DNA from: Lysobacterales bacterium | GTDB lineage: Bacteria; Pseudomonadota; Gammaproteobacteria; Xanthomonadales; Marinicellaceae | Assembly: GCA_027067055.1 (NCBI GenBank) | Contig: JAMOMK010000130.1 | Location: 1-64,000 of the forward strand | Reading direction: 5' to 3' | DNA length: 64,000 bases | Part shown: piece after piece, positions 45,968 through 56,002 of the stretch | How positions within the stretch are numbered: position 1 is the stretch's first letter | How the letters are laid out: the number at the start of each line of letters is the position of its first letter | Translations under genes and position numbers: made by a program | The notes under the pieces: model-generated | The model's database searches: none | The model's input: only the letters and a program-made list of their open reading frames with translations | What the model was told of the DNA's origin: nothing

Positions 45968-46366
45968 GTGAGTGATAATAGTAAAGAGTTGGATTTTTCA
46001 GGTTTGAAGGTGATGGTAATTGATGATTCTAAAACCATTAGAAGAACTGCAGAAACATTATTAAAAAAGGAAGGTTGCGATGTTGTATCGGTGGAAAATG
46101 GTTACGATGCTCTTTCATTAATATCAGATTTGCATCCAGATGTTATCTTTGTGGACATCATGATGCCACGTTTAGATGGTTATAAGACGTGTGCATTAAT
46201 CAAAATGAATAAAGAATTCAAATCTACCCCAGTGATTATGCTGTCATCTAAAGATGGTCTTTTTGATAAAGCAAAGGGGAAAGTTGTCGGAGCAGAGCTG
46301 TACTTAACCAAGCCGTTTACAAAAGAAGAATTGCTTGATGCAATAAAATCGAATAGAAAAGGGTAA
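45968..46366 (+). CDS. pilG: PilG-type single-domain response regulator
   Basis: The 132-aa receiver domain starts at GTG 45968. It has the phospho-acceptor Asp63 (VIFVDIMMPRLDGY), the acidic pair VIDDSK, and the run FKSTPVIMLSSKDGLFDKAK with Lys in LTKPF. Wording matches Pseudomonas PilG more closely than PilH. In the Pil-Chp system PilG is phosphorylated by ChpA and promotes pilus extension. No second regulator gene (pilH) is found next to it. pilI follows by 5 nt. Confidence 0.92.
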   Translation: MSDNSKELDFSGLKVMVIDDSKTIRRTAETLLKKEGCDVVSVENGYDALSLISDLHPDVIFVDIMMPRLDGYKTCALIKMNKEFKSTPVIMLSSKDGLFDKAKGKVVGAELYLTKPFTKEELLDAIKSNRKG

Positions 46367-46371
46367 ATTTC

Positions 46372-46908
46372 ATGTCAAAAAACAATGTAAAACCGTTTGA
46401 GTTGCTTGCAGAATACGAAAGGTTGAGTTTGAAGCATAAAGTTGAAGTGCTAACAGAAAAAGTTAGAGACCAATGGTCTGGTGTAGGTTTTAAAGTTGGC
46501 GACACTTATTATGCTATTGCAATTGAGAAAATTGTAGAGGTTTTGATTCTGTCAGAAACCACAAAAATCCCAGGAATTTCAAAGTGGGTGTTAGGGTTGG
46601 GTAATATTCGTGGTAATTTATTGCCTATAATTGACTTTAAATCCTATTTATCTAATCAACCAATAAAAATTACGGCACACACACGTATGGTTGTTATTAA
46701 GCAAATTGTTGGTCAAGTTGGTATTGTTGTAGATGAAGTCTTTGGTCAAAAACATTTTGTAAACAAACAAATAATCAAAAACAATAAAAAAGAGAATGAA
46801 TTGAAATATTCTGAGTTGGCTTTTGAAGACAAGGGTATTGTATGGAATGTGTTGGAAGATGAGAAGCTTATCAATGATCCATTATTTCAAAATGCTGCGG
46901 CAGTATAA
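46372..46908 (+). CDS. pilI: CheW-like adaptor PilI
   Basis: The 178-aa protein carries one CheW domain: GVGFKVGDTYYAIAIEKIVEVL, VLGLGNIRGNLLPIIDFKSYL and VGIVVDEVFGQKHF. It links the receptor PilJ to the kinase ChpA. An N-terminal stretch of about 35 polar residues precedes the domain. It lies between pilG and pilJ. Confidence 0.93.
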   Translation: MSKNNVKPFELLAEYERLSLKHKVEVLTEKVRDQWSGVGFKVGDTYYAIAIEKIVEVLILSETTKIPGISKWVLGLGNIRGNLLPIIDFKSYLSNQPIKITAHTRMVVIKQIVGQVGIVVDEVFGQKHFVNKQIIKNNKKENELKYSELAFEDKGIVWNVLEDEKLINDPLFQNAAAV

Positions 46909-46929
46909 CAAGAGAAGAGAGTATAATAT

Positions 46930-48948
46930 ATGAGTGTTACATCAAATGATTTAGGCGGACAAGCTAGAACTTTGCCAACGTGGCAAGTTTTTATCTTGTT
47001 GTTACTTATTATAGGGTTCGTAGTCAACTCTATTGCATTAAGCACAATTGAATCAAATAAGGTACAACATGTACAAGCAGCTGATGATATTCAAATTAAA
47101 GCACAGCAATTGGCTCAACATGCTATTTCATCCGCGTCTGGAGAAGAGGATTCGTTTAAGAAACTTAAATTCACTCGAGATTATATATCCAAAAAAATTG
47201 ACTCATTAGTCAATGGTAATTCAGATTATCCATCTGTTCCAGTAGAGGTTAATGACTCGTTAGATGTTGTAGAAACCACCTGGAAAGCAATGAACTCTAA
47301 TGTAGGAAAGATATTAGATAAACAGGAATTGATTAAGGATATGTCCTCGATTTATAATAAATTTGCATCTCAAATCCCTGAGCTACAAACAAAAAATGAT
47401 AAAGTGGTTAAACTATTGGTTAAGATTAATGGTTCTAGAGAAATAATCCGTTTAGCAGGTCAACAACAAGTATTGGCGGATAGAATGTTAAGACGTATGG
47501 GTGAAGTGCTAAAAGGAGGAATGAATGCTGTCCAGGAATCAGAAGCTTTAAAGGATGACACAAATCGATTTTCAAAAGTGTTGAATGGAATGTTTAATGG
47601 TGATGGAAATATAAAAGCTGTAGCAAATAAAAGTGTGATTGAAGCACTTGGCTCTGTGTATAATGTTTTCAATGGCTTGCAAGCTGATGTCAACGAAGTA
47701 ATGAAAGCTCAAGATTTATTTGAAGCACAAACTGCAACAGATGATATAGTATTTGATACACCATTATTTGTTGATCAAACCAAAGAGTTGTCGACTCATT
47801 TAAAAGAAATCAAAACGACCCTGCCATCTGCAAATGCACAGTACATACTAGGTGGGTTAGCTCTATTATGGCTAATATTTATATTGTTCTCATTGACTAA
47901 AAGTGATAGAAAAAGAGCTACAGAAGCACAAGATTTGAATGAAAGAAATCAGTTGGCTATTTTAAGATTGCTGGATGAAATGGGTTCATTGGCTGATGGT
48001 GATTTAACGGTAAATGCAACAGTGAGTGAGGATATTACAGGAGCTATTGCGGATTCTGTTAACTTTGCTGTTGAGGCTTTAAGAAGTTTGGTAAAAACAA
48101 TTAATGATGCATCGGTTGGCGTGGCATCTGCTGCCCAAGAAGCGCAAGCAACAGCTTTACACTTGGCCGAAGCCTCAGAACATCAAGCACACCAAATTAC
48201 CAATGCATCGGCCGCAATTAATGAAATTGCTGTATCAATTGATGAAGTATCGATTAACTCGTTAGAGTCCGCAGATGTGGCGCAACGTTCAGTACTAATT
48301 GCACATAATGGTGCGGAAATTGTACGCCAAACTATTGAGGGTATGGATAATATTCGCAATCAGATTCAAGAGACTTCTAAACGTATTAAGCGATTGGGTG
48401 AAAGCTCACAGGAAATTGGTAACATAGTTGAATTGATTAATGATATTTCTGAACAAACAAACATTTTAGCACTAAATGCAGCCATTCAAGCTGCATCAGC
48501 TGGTGAAGCTGGACGTGGTTTTGCCGTGGTTGCCGATGAAGTACAATCACTTGCTGAACGTGCGTCAAATGCAACGAAACAAATTGAAACACTAGTACAA
48601 ACCATTCAGTCAGATACTAACGAAGCGGTATCCTCAATGGAACAAACGACAGCAGAGGTAGTGGATGGTGCTAAACGTGCAGAAAATGCGGGTGATGCAT
48701 TGACTGAAATTGAAGCGGTATCAAACGATTTGGCTGAATTGATTCAGAATATATCAGAATCTGCAAAACAACAGTCCGTAGCTGCAACAAATATTTCAGG
48801 AACCATGAACGTGATTCAAGAAATTACGACTCAAACCTCTGTTGGTACTCAGCAAACTGCAGAATCTATTGGGAATTTAGTGGAGCTTGCAAATGAATTA
48901 CGCTTGTCAGTACAAGATTTCAAGTTGCCAACTGATGAATTTAATTAA
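46930..48948 (+). CDS. pilJ: Methyl-accepting chemotaxis protein PilJ
   Basis: The 672-aa receptor has two membrane segments (about 17-40 and 305-325) enclosing a helical periplasmic domain with the PilJ-type motif [17 protein letters not shown], a HAMP-like linker, and the signalling tip [20 protein letters not shown] with [19 protein letters not shown]. It is likely to sense pilin or surface contact and transmit through PilI to ChpA. Glutamine/glutamate methylation sites lie on both flanks of the tip, served by PilK and ChpB. Confidence 0.93.
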   Translation: MSVTSNDLGGQARTLPTWQVFILLLLIIGFVVNSIALSTIESNKVQHVQAADDIQIKAQQLAQHAISSASGEEDSFKKLKFTRDYISKKIDSLVNGNSDYPSVPVEVNDSLDVVETTWKAMNSNVGKILDKQELIKDMSSIYNKFASQIPELQTKNDKVVKLLVKINGSREIIRLAGQQQVLADRMLRRMGEVLKGGMNAVQESEALKDDTNRFSKVLNGMFNGDGNIKAVANKSVIEALGSVYNVFNGLQADVNEVMKAQDLFEAQTATDDIVFDTPLFVDQTKELSTHLKEIKTTLPSANAQYILGGLALLWLIFILFSLTKSDRKRATEAQDLNERNQLAILRLLDEMGSLADGDLTVNATVSEDITGAIADSVNFAVEALRSLVKTINDASVGVASAAQEAQATALHLAEASEHQAHQITNASAAINEIAVSIDEVSINSLESADVAQRSVLIAHNGAEIVRQTIEGMDNIRNQIQETSKRIKRLGESSQEIGNIVELINDISEQTNILALNAAIQAASAGEAGRGFAVVADEVQSLAERASNATKQIETLVQTIQSDTNEAVSSMEQTTAEVVDGAKRAENAGDALTEIEAVSNDLAELIQNISESAKQQSVAATNISGTMNVIQEITTQTSVGTQQTAESIGNLVELANELRLSVQDFKLPTDEFN

Positions 48949-48953
48949 TTAAA

Positions 48954-49811
48954 GTGAAAAATTATTCAAATGAAGGGTTGATTTTTTTGCCCGATTTTAA
49001 ATTGTTCGATTATGAAGAGTGGTCACAATTACTAGAAAAAAGAGTTGGAATAACTATTCCGAAAGAAAGAGAACTTTTTTTGCAAACAAAAATTTGGTCT
49101 AGGATGCGAGAACTTGGAATTTCATCATTTTCAGAATACTGGCAAATGGTTAAAAATGGTATTACAGGAAATTTAGAATGGAGCGAATTGTTAGATAGAT
49201 TGACAGTTCATGAAACCAGTTTTTTTAGGCACGGACCTTCTTTTAAATTGGTTGAGAATGATTTTAACAATATTCTTGAGAATAAAGCTAAGTTTCATTA
49301 CAAAGTATGGAGTGTTAGTTGTTCTACAGGAGAGGAGCCGTATTCCTTAGCTATGATGTTACATCAATTAAAAATTAAGGCAGAAAAGAATAATGTTTAT
49401 TACGGAATTACTGCAACTGATGTGAGTAAGCCAGCATTGATGCAAGCTGAAAATTGTTTCTACAGTAAAGAAAAAGTAAAAGAAATAGATTTGAATTATA
49501 GAAAATATTTGACGAGTGTTAATTCAAATATTTTTACAATTGATGAGACTATAAAAGATCGAGTAGCGTTTGGCGTATTTAATTTGTTGAAAATTGAAAA
49601 AATGCCAACTATTAAGTTTGATATTATATTTTGTCATAACGTATTAATATATTTTTCAAAAGGAAAAAAAATAAAAATTTTAGAAGGGTTGAAAAGGTTT
49701 TTGAAAAAAGGGGGATTGCTTGTTTTAAACCCAACTGATATAGGTAGTTGGAAAAGCCAAGGCATGACGCGAATAACATATAAGAGAACTTTAGCATATA
49801 AATTGGATTAG
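48954..49811 (+). CDS. pilK: CheR-type methyltransferase PilK
   Basis: The 285-aa protein starts at GTG 48954. It shows the CheR pattern: N-terminal helical domain, then LTVHETSFFRHGPSF, VWSVSCSTGEEPYSLAMML (SAM site), ITATDVSKPALMQA and FDIIFCHNVLIYFS. It methylates receptor glutamates, presumably on PilJ. Five nt separate it from pilJ and eight from chpA. Confidence 0.93.
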   Translation: MKNYSNEGLIFLPDFKLFDYEEWSQLLEKRVGITIPKERELFLQTKIWSRMRELGISSFSEYWQMVKNGITGNLEWSELLDRLTVHETSFFRHGPSFKLVENDFNNILENKAKFHYKVWSVSCSTGEEPYSLAMMLHQLKIKAEKNNVYYGITATDVSKPALMQAENCFYSKEKVKEIDLNYRKYLTSVNSNIFTIDETIKDRVAFGVFNLLKIEKMPTIKFDIIFCHNVLIYFSKGKKIKILEGLKRFLKKGGLLVLNPTDIGSWKSQGMTRITYKRTLAYKLD

Positions 49812-49819
49812 ATAAAAGT

Positions 49820-52800
49820 ATGAGTGAAATAGAACAAATAGATTTCTCAACATTAATTTGGGTAAAAAAAGAGCTTGATGAAACCTTGAGTAAGGCACAG
49901 TCAGCAATTGAAGCCTATGTGGAGAATCCAGAAGATGAAAATCAATTGCAGTTTTGTGCTACCTATCTACATCAAGTACAAGGTACTCTTAAAATGGTGG
50001 AACTCTATGGTGCAGCAATGGTTGCCGAAGAAATGGAACAAGTTGCTACCAAGATACTAGATAAAGAAGTTGATTCAGAAAAGGATGCTTTTGAGGTGTT
50101 AACAAGAGGCATTTTATTGCTACCAGATTATCTAGAAAGAATACAACTAGGGCATAAAGATATACCAATGGTGTTACTGCCGTTGGTTAATGATTTGAGA
50201 ACAGTAAAAGGTGATCAGCTACTATCAGAAAGCGCCTTGTTTAACCCGAATTTAAGTTTAGGAATTCCTGAGTCAAGCTTCAACTCTAGCTTTATTCTAA
50301 GTGAAAACCAGTTAACTCAAGTCGTTAACAAAATAAGGAGCGTTTATCAGCTTAGTTTATTAAACTGGTTGAAAGGGAATGATGTAGATGCTAATTTAAA
50401 GAAGATTCAAATTATCATAGATAAGCTAAAAACTGTTGTTCTTGAGCAGGATGAAAAACAAATGTTTTGGGTGGCAGGAGGTTTGTTTGAAGCTTTAATT
50501 AATGGAAGTTTGGACAGGTCTGTCACAGTTAAACAGCTTGCAGCAAGGTTAGATCAAGCAATTAGAATGATAGTTTCAAATGATAATGCTTTAAATGATA
50601 GACCCTATAAAAAAATCACCAAAAACCTTTTATATTATGTTGCTTTAGCTCAAAGTAATGATAGACGAATTAAAGAAATCCAAAAGTTTTTTAATTTATC
50701 CGACTTTATTTCTGATGAAACAGAGATTGCACATGCGAAAACAAGTTTGTCTGGAAAAAATAAAGAGCTTTTAGAATCAGTTACAACTGTCATTAAAGAA
50801 GATTTAATGACAGTGCAAGAGAGTTTGGATTTGTATAATCGTAAAGAAAATGCTGATGTTTCTGATATGAGGATAATACTGGAATCATTGAATAAAATAT
50901 CAGATACACTTGGAATTATAGGTGTGGGGATTGCACGTTCACGAATAAAAAAGGTGATAGAAAGTGTAGAGAAAGAGATTGAAGAATCTGAAAACGTAAA
51001 TAAAGACTCTCTGATGGAAATTGCTGAGACAGTTCTTTTTGTGAATTTAGCTTTAGATGAAAATATTCTTTCTCTTGGTGAAATTAGTGATATTGATGTG
51101 GATTCTGAGTCAAATATTGCATCTTCAGAAATTCGTAAAATTAAAGATATTTTAGCACAGGAGTCAATAAATTCATTACAGAAGGTTAAGCAGAACTTTA
51201 TTCAATACATTGAGTCTTCGTGGGATCAAAAGCACTTAGAATCATCTCCAAAACTGCTCAAACAAATAAGTGGTGCTTTAAAAATGTCTGGTTTTCTTGA
51301 GGTTGCTGACGAAATTGAGAAAATTGAAGAGTACACTTCAAATCACATGCTAGAGAAAAATTATGTTCCTGATGTAGAAAAGTTAGATGTTTTAGCTGAG
51401 GCTATCGCAAGTTTAGAATATTATTTGGAATATTTAAGTGAAGGAACACGAGGGGAAATAAGTATATTAGAACTGGCACAATCCAATATTAAGAAATTAT
51501 TTGATTCAAAAATTCAAGAAGATAAAAATGATATTCTTAAAGACCCAGTAGATCAACTTGATGATGACGATAATAGTATTAACCAGTATGAGAAAACTAC
51601 AGAAGATATTCAATTAACAGAAGAAATTGAGAAAGAATCATCAGCCATTTCATTAGTGGCAGAAAATGAGTTGAGTTCAGAAGACGAATTAAATTCAGAG
51701 CTTGATGGTATTAATGAGATGGAGTTTGATGAGTCTCTAGATAATGAAATTATTAATGAGCATGAGTTTACACAAAGTGTTGAGAGATTAGTTGTCGCTT
51801 TTAGTGAAGACACTGATGATGACATAAAAGAAGTGTTTTTAGAAGAGTTTGAAGAAGAGGTTGAACACCTTAATGACATCTATCCCCGATGGAAAAACAA
51901 TCCAGAAGAACAATTTGAACTGTTGGGTGAAATACGCCGTATCTATCATACATTAAAAGGTAGCGGAAGATTGGTTGGAGCTATGGCAATTGGTGATTTC
52001 AGTTGGAAGATTGAAGACATGACTAATCAGGTCTTAAATAAAACACGAGATGGATCCGCATCCTATTTATTGGTTATGGATGCATCACAGAACATATTGC
52101 CAAGTTTATATCAAGCATTAAAAGATGAAGCAGAAGTTCCTCCTGGTTATTATGCTATTTTGAAAGCAGCAGAATCGGTTATAGACGGAAATACTATTAC
52201 CGAAATAATAATAGATGAAGACGACGTAGGTTTGGATGCTAAACCTCTTGAAAAGAAAGATGATTCGATTGTAGCTCAAGATTTTGACAGTATCGAGTTG
52301 AAAAATGAAGGTTTAAATGACTTGCCAATCGATAAAGCTGATGATGTCATGATTTCAAATGAAGACTTATTAGACTTTGATGATGAGTTGTCAAGTTTAG
52401 ACGATGACTTTATGGATGAGTCAGATTTATCTGTAGACCCCGTGTTTGTTGAAATATTGCAACAAGAGGTAGAAGGTCATTTAAATGATATTGGAGAATA
52501 TTTAGATAATTCAAAAAAATCTGGCAATTATTCACCAACAGATAAATTTATAAGAATTGTACACACCTTGAATGGAGCAGCCAATATGGCATCCGTTAAT
52601 AGCATTGTGTCTATGACAACCCCATTAGAATTGTTTGCAAAGTCAGTTTTAGATACTAAAAAAGTGTTTGACGAAAAAAGTATTCAACAAATAGAAATGT
52701 TTAAAAGTGAATCTGAAAAGATTATGAAAGATTTGTCTCATTTATCCACCCCTACTGATGAGATTAATAAAATCGGTTCATTCTTTAAAAATGCGAACAT

Positions 52801-55800
52801 TGAAATAAATCAAGAAATAAATGTATCGGATGATGAATTAACAGACTTTGATTTGAAACAGTTCATTGATGAATCAGATGATGAGTTAAGTAATGAAGAG
52901 TTAATGAGTCAGTTTGATGATTTAGAATCTGAAATTAATGATGTTAAGGATTGGTCTGAGGACAGATCTGCTCTTGATGACTCATTGAGTGGAGATGAAG
53001 ATTTAACTCTAGAAATTGATGACTTTAATTTAGGAGAAGAAATTTCTCTTGAAATCGAAGAATTAGGTTTAGTTGAAGAATTAGATCATTCTTCAGAAGA
53101 ATTAATTCTTGAAATTGAAGAACTAGAGTATAGCAATTCAGAAGAAGGCTTAGAAGCAGAATCAGAAGATGATTTAGAAGATGACTTAGAAGAAGAGTCA
53201 GAAGATGACTTAGAAGCTGATTTAGAAGAAGATTTAGAAGATGATTTAGAAGAAGAATCAGAAGAAGACTTAGAAGAAGATTTAGAAGCTGGTTTAGAAG
53301 AAGACTTAGAAGAAGACTTAGAAGATGATTTAGAAGATGATTTAGAAGATGATTTAGAAGCTGATTTAGAAGAAGGATCAGAAAAAGGTTTAGAAGAAGA
53401 CTTAGAAGCTGATTTAGAAGAAGAATCAGAAGAAGGTTTAGAAGAAGACTTAGAAGAAGACTTAGAAGAAGATTTAGAAGCTGATTTAGAAGAAGACTTA
53501 GAAGCAGAATCAGAAGATGACTTAGAAGAAGACTTAGAAGCAGAATCAGAAGCCGACTTAGAAACTGATTTAGAAGACGAGTCATTAGAATTAACTAAAC
53601 AAGATCATATTTCAGCTAGTGTACCGACTAGTTATAATTCTCAATCAGAGTCTTCAGAACAAGAGTCTTCAGAAGAGTTTGACGAAGAGCTATTAGAGAT
53701 ATTCCAAGAAGAAGCAGATGACATATTGGATAGAACAGAGCATGTTTTATCAGATTTAGAAGAGGATCCGAATAATTTATCGTTAATTGAAGCATTACAA
53801 CGAGACTTACATACCTTGAAAGGTGGGTCAAGGATGGCAGGCCTGTATAATATTGGCGAATTAAGCCATGTTTTAGAATCACTGCTTGAAAAAATAGGAG
53901 AAGATAAACATGAGGTTGATGGAAAAACATTTGGTATTATTCACGACTCTTTTGATACGTTAAATAAGTTAAAAAATGAAAGTGATTTTGGACAGTCATC
54001 TGATATATCTACAAGCGTTACGAATGTTAAATCTCTATTAGGGTTAAGCGATAATATAGTCCCAGAAAAGTCCAAATTAGATATAGATGAATTTGACTCT
54101 GTTAATCCAATGCAGGTGATAACAGATGAAGAGGTGGATATTGATGAAGCGACAGTTAATGTGCCATCGAAAAAATCTAATGTATTATCAGGCAATCAGA
54201 TAAAAGTAAATTCTGAATTATTAGATAATTTAGTGAATTATGCAGGTGAAGTGAGTATTTACCGTTCACGACTAGAGCAAGAAGTTGGCTCCTTTAGGAT
54301 TAACTTAACAGAGCTGGGTAATACTGTTGCACGTATTAGGGAGCAACTAAGAAAATTAGATGTAGAAACTGAAGCACAGATTATTTCAACCTTCCAGATT
54401 GAAGAAACTGGAGAAGGGTTCGATCCTTTGGAAATGGATAGATTTTCACAATTGCAACAACTATCACGATCATTAACTGAGTCTGTATCAGATTTGACGA
54501 GCATTCATAGTTATCTAGATGATGTTGCTCGTAAATCTGACAATCTCTTAACTCAACAATCTCGAGTGAATGCTGAGTTACAAGATGGTTTAATGGAAAC
54601 GCGATTAGTTTCTTTTAATTCAATCGTTCCTCGTTTAAGAAGATTAGTCAGAACAACATCTAAAGAATTGAAAAAGTCAGTGAAATTAGATGTGCATGGA
54701 GCTGAAGGTGAAATGGATAAGACCGTCCTTGAAGGAGTAATAGCTCCTCTTGAGCACATGATAAGGAATGCTCTTGCACATGGTATTGAATCAAATCGTA
54801 AGAAAGCTAAAAAAGCTGATGCTGGTCATATTTCATTGGATTTAAGACGAGAAGCAACAGAGGTTGTTATTACGGTAATAGATGATGGTGCCGGTATTGA
54901 TCGCGAGAAAGTAAAACAAATTGCTATAGAAAAAGGCATAATTGAAAAGGATAAACAAATATCTGATAATGAAATTGATAGACTTATACTTCATAGTGGA
55001 TTCTCAACAGTTGACAAAGTTTCCAAAATTGCAGGACGTGGTGTAGGAATGGATGTCGTTGTTAATCAAATAAATCTATTAGGCGGAAGTTTAGATATTA
55101 GTTCGGATTTAGGTAAAGGGACGAAGTTCATCATACGATTGCCTTATACCTTAGCTCTTTCTAATGCATTGTTAGTTGAAGTTTCTGAACAAGTTTATGC
55201 AATACCAATATCTGGATTAGAAGGCGTGATACGTATGTCTTATTCAGATTATTTGCAAAGACAGAAAGATGACAATATGGTTTATAATTATGCTAATGAA
55301 GAATACCAAATATATGAATTGAATAATTTATTAAATATTGATTCTGAGGTCATAGTTGAAAACAATCAAATACCACTTGTTATGATTAGATCTGGAGAGG
55401 ATGGTGTTGCTTTAAGGGTTGATAATGTCTTAGGCTCTCGTGAAATAGTTGTGAAAAATGTTGGTGCTCAAATTTCTAGTGTTCCAGGTATATACGGAGC
55501 AACAATATTAGGAGATGGAAATGTAATCCTGATATTAGATGTGATTCCACTCTCTAGAAGTTATGTTAAGAAACTTAAAGACATTGAAGAAAGTGGTTAT
55601 GTTGCTGAAGAAATTGAAGTAACAAGAGACCCTATAATAATGATTGTAGATGATTCTATTACGATGAGAAAAGTTGGGGAAAGAATTTTACGTAGAAATG
55701 ATTATGATGTAGTAACTGCAAAAGATGGTATAGATGCACTTGATCAGCTTAAAGAAGTTGTTCCTGATGTAATGTTGTTAGATATTGAAATGCCAAGAAT

Positions 55801-56002
55801 GGACGGTTATGAGTTAGCAATTGAAATGAAGAAAATAGAATCTTATGCTAATGTCCCAATTATTATGATTACTTCAAGAACAGGTGAAAAACATAGACAA
55901 AAAGCAATGGATCTTGGAGTCAATAGGTATTTAGGCAAGCCATATCAAGAGGCTGATTTATTAGAAAATATAAGTGAACTAATTGAAGAATTTAAAAACT
56001 AA
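49820..56002 (+). CDS. chpA: ChpA hybrid histidine kinase with multiple Hpt domains
   Basis: The 2060-aa protein is the kinase hub of the Pil-Chp system. Hpt-type modules with the His in place are at His51 (HQVQGTLKMVE), His710 (HTLKGSGRLVG), His915 (HTLNGAANMAS) and His1331 (HTLKGGSRMAG). A further module near 480 (KQISGALKMSG) has Lys481 where His would be. The dimer and ATP-binding domains (LEHMIRNALAHGIE, DDGAGIDREK, GRGVGMDVV) span about 1480-1790, then a CheW-like part and a receiver domain with Asp near 1987 (DVMLLDIEMPRMDGY). An acidic tetrapeptide-repeat linker of 148 residues (1107-1254) separates two Hpt modules. Confidence 0.95.
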   Translation: MSEIEQIDFSTLIWVKKELDETLSKAQSAIEAYVENPEDENQLQFCATYLHQVQGTLKMVELYGAAMVAEEMEQVATKILDKEVDSEKDAFEVLTRGILLLPDYLERIQLGHKDIPMVLLPLVNDLRTVKGDQLLSESALFNPNLSLGIPESSFNSSFILSENQLTQVVNKIRSVYQLSLLNWLKGNDVDANLKKIQIIIDKLKTVVLEQDEKQMFWVAGGLFEALINGSLDRSVTVKQLAARLDQAIRMIVSNDNALNDRPYKKITKNLLYYVALAQSNDRRIKEIQKFFNLSDFISDETEIAHAKTSLSGKNKELLESVTTVIKEDLMTVQESLDLYNRKENADVSDMRIILESLNKISDTLGIIGVGIARSRIKKVIESVEKEIEESENVNKDSLMEIAETVLFVNLALDENILSLGEISDIDVDSESNIASSEIRKIKDILAQESINSLQKVKQNFIQYIESSWDQKHLESSPKLLKQISGALKMSGFLEVADEIEKIEEYTSNHMLEKNYVPDVEKLDVLAEAIASLEYYLEYLSEGTRGEISILELAQSNIKKLFDSKIQEDKNDILKDPVDQLDDDDNSINQYEKTTEDIQLTEEIEKESSAISLVAENELSSEDELNSELDGINEMEFDESLDNEIINEHEFTQSVERLVVAFSEDTDDDIKEVFLEEFEEEVEHLNDIYPRWKNNPEEQFELLGEIRRIYHTLKGSGRLVGAMAIGDFSWKIEDMTNQVLNKTRDGSASYLLVMDASQNILPSLYQALKDEAEVPPGYYAILKAAESVIDGNTITEIIIDEDDVGLDAKPLEKKDDSIVAQDFDSIELKNEGLNDLPIDKADDVMISNEDLLDFDDELSSLDDDFMDESDLSVDPVFVEILQQEVEGHLNDIGEYLDNSKKSGNYSPTDKFIRIVHTLNGAANMASVNSIVSMTTPLELFAKSVLDTKKVFDEKSIQQIEMFKSESEKIMKDLSHLSTPTDEINKIGSFFKNANIEINQEINVSDDELTDFDLKQFIDESDDELSNEELMSQFDDLESEINDVKDWSEDRSALDDSLSGDEDLTLEIDDFNLGEEISLEIEELGLVEELDHSSEELILEIEELEYSNSEEGLEAESEDDLEDDLEEESEDDLEADLEEDLEDDLEEESEEDLEEDLEAGLEEDLEEDLEDDLEDDLEDDLEADLEEGSEKGLEEDLEADLEEESEEGLEEDLEEDLEEDLEADLEEDLEAESEDDLEEDLEAESEADLETDLEDESLELTKQDHISASVPTSYNSQSESSEQESSEEFDEELLEIFQEEADDILDRTEHVLSDLEEDPNNLSLIEALQRDLHTLKGGSRMAGLYNIGELSHVLESLLEKIGEDKHEVDGKTFGIIHDSFDTLNKLKNESDFGQSSDISTSVTNVKSLLGLSDNIVPEKSKLDIDEFDSVNPMQVITDEEVDIDEATVNVPSKKSNVLSGNQIKVNSELLDNLVNYAGEVSIYRSRLEQEVGSFRINLTELGNTVARIREQLRKLDVETEAQIISTFQIEETGEGFDPLEMDRFSQLQQLSRSLTESVSDLTSIHSYLDDVARKSDNLLTQQSRVNAELQDGLMETRLVSFNSIVPRLRRLVRTTSKELKKSVKLDVHGAEGEMDKTVLEGVIAPLEHMIRNALAHGIESNRKKAKKADAGHISLDLRREATEVVITVIDDGAGIDREKVKQIAIEKGIIEKDKQISDNEIDRLILHSGFSTVDKVSKIAGRGVGMDVVVNQINLLGGSLDISSDLGKGTKFIIRLPYTLALSNALLVEVSEQVYAIPISGLEGVIRMSYSDYLQRQKDDNMVYNYANEEYQIYELNNLLNIDSEVIVENNQIPLVMIRSGEDGVALRVDNVLGSREIVVKNVGAQISSVPGIYGATILGDGNVILILDVIPLSRSYVKKLKDIEESGYVAEEIEVTRDPIIMIVDDSITMRKVGERILRRNDYDVVTAKDGIDALDQLKEVVPDVMLLDIEMPRMDGYELAIEMKKIESYANVPIIMITSRTGEKHRQKAMDLGVNRYLGKPYQEADLLENISELIEEFKN
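53138..53581 (+). repeat. 37-unit, 12-bp coding minisatellite in chpA
   Basis: The 444 bp divide exactly into 37 units of 12 bp, each reading (tta or tca) gaa NNN NNN and encoding (L/S)E(D/E/A)(D/E). Units such as LEED, LEDD, LEAD, LEEE and SEDD recur in irregular order. All units stay in phase, so gain or loss of units would not shift the frame. Leucine repeats seen in the minus-strand frame of this segment are a by-product. Confidence 0.9.

Noticed and set aside
53025-53585. Long leucine-rich minus-strand frame opposite chpA
   Set aside because: It is the mirror of the 12-bp repeat (ttagaa read backwards gives ttctaa-free Leu codons) and has no start context or recognisable domain.
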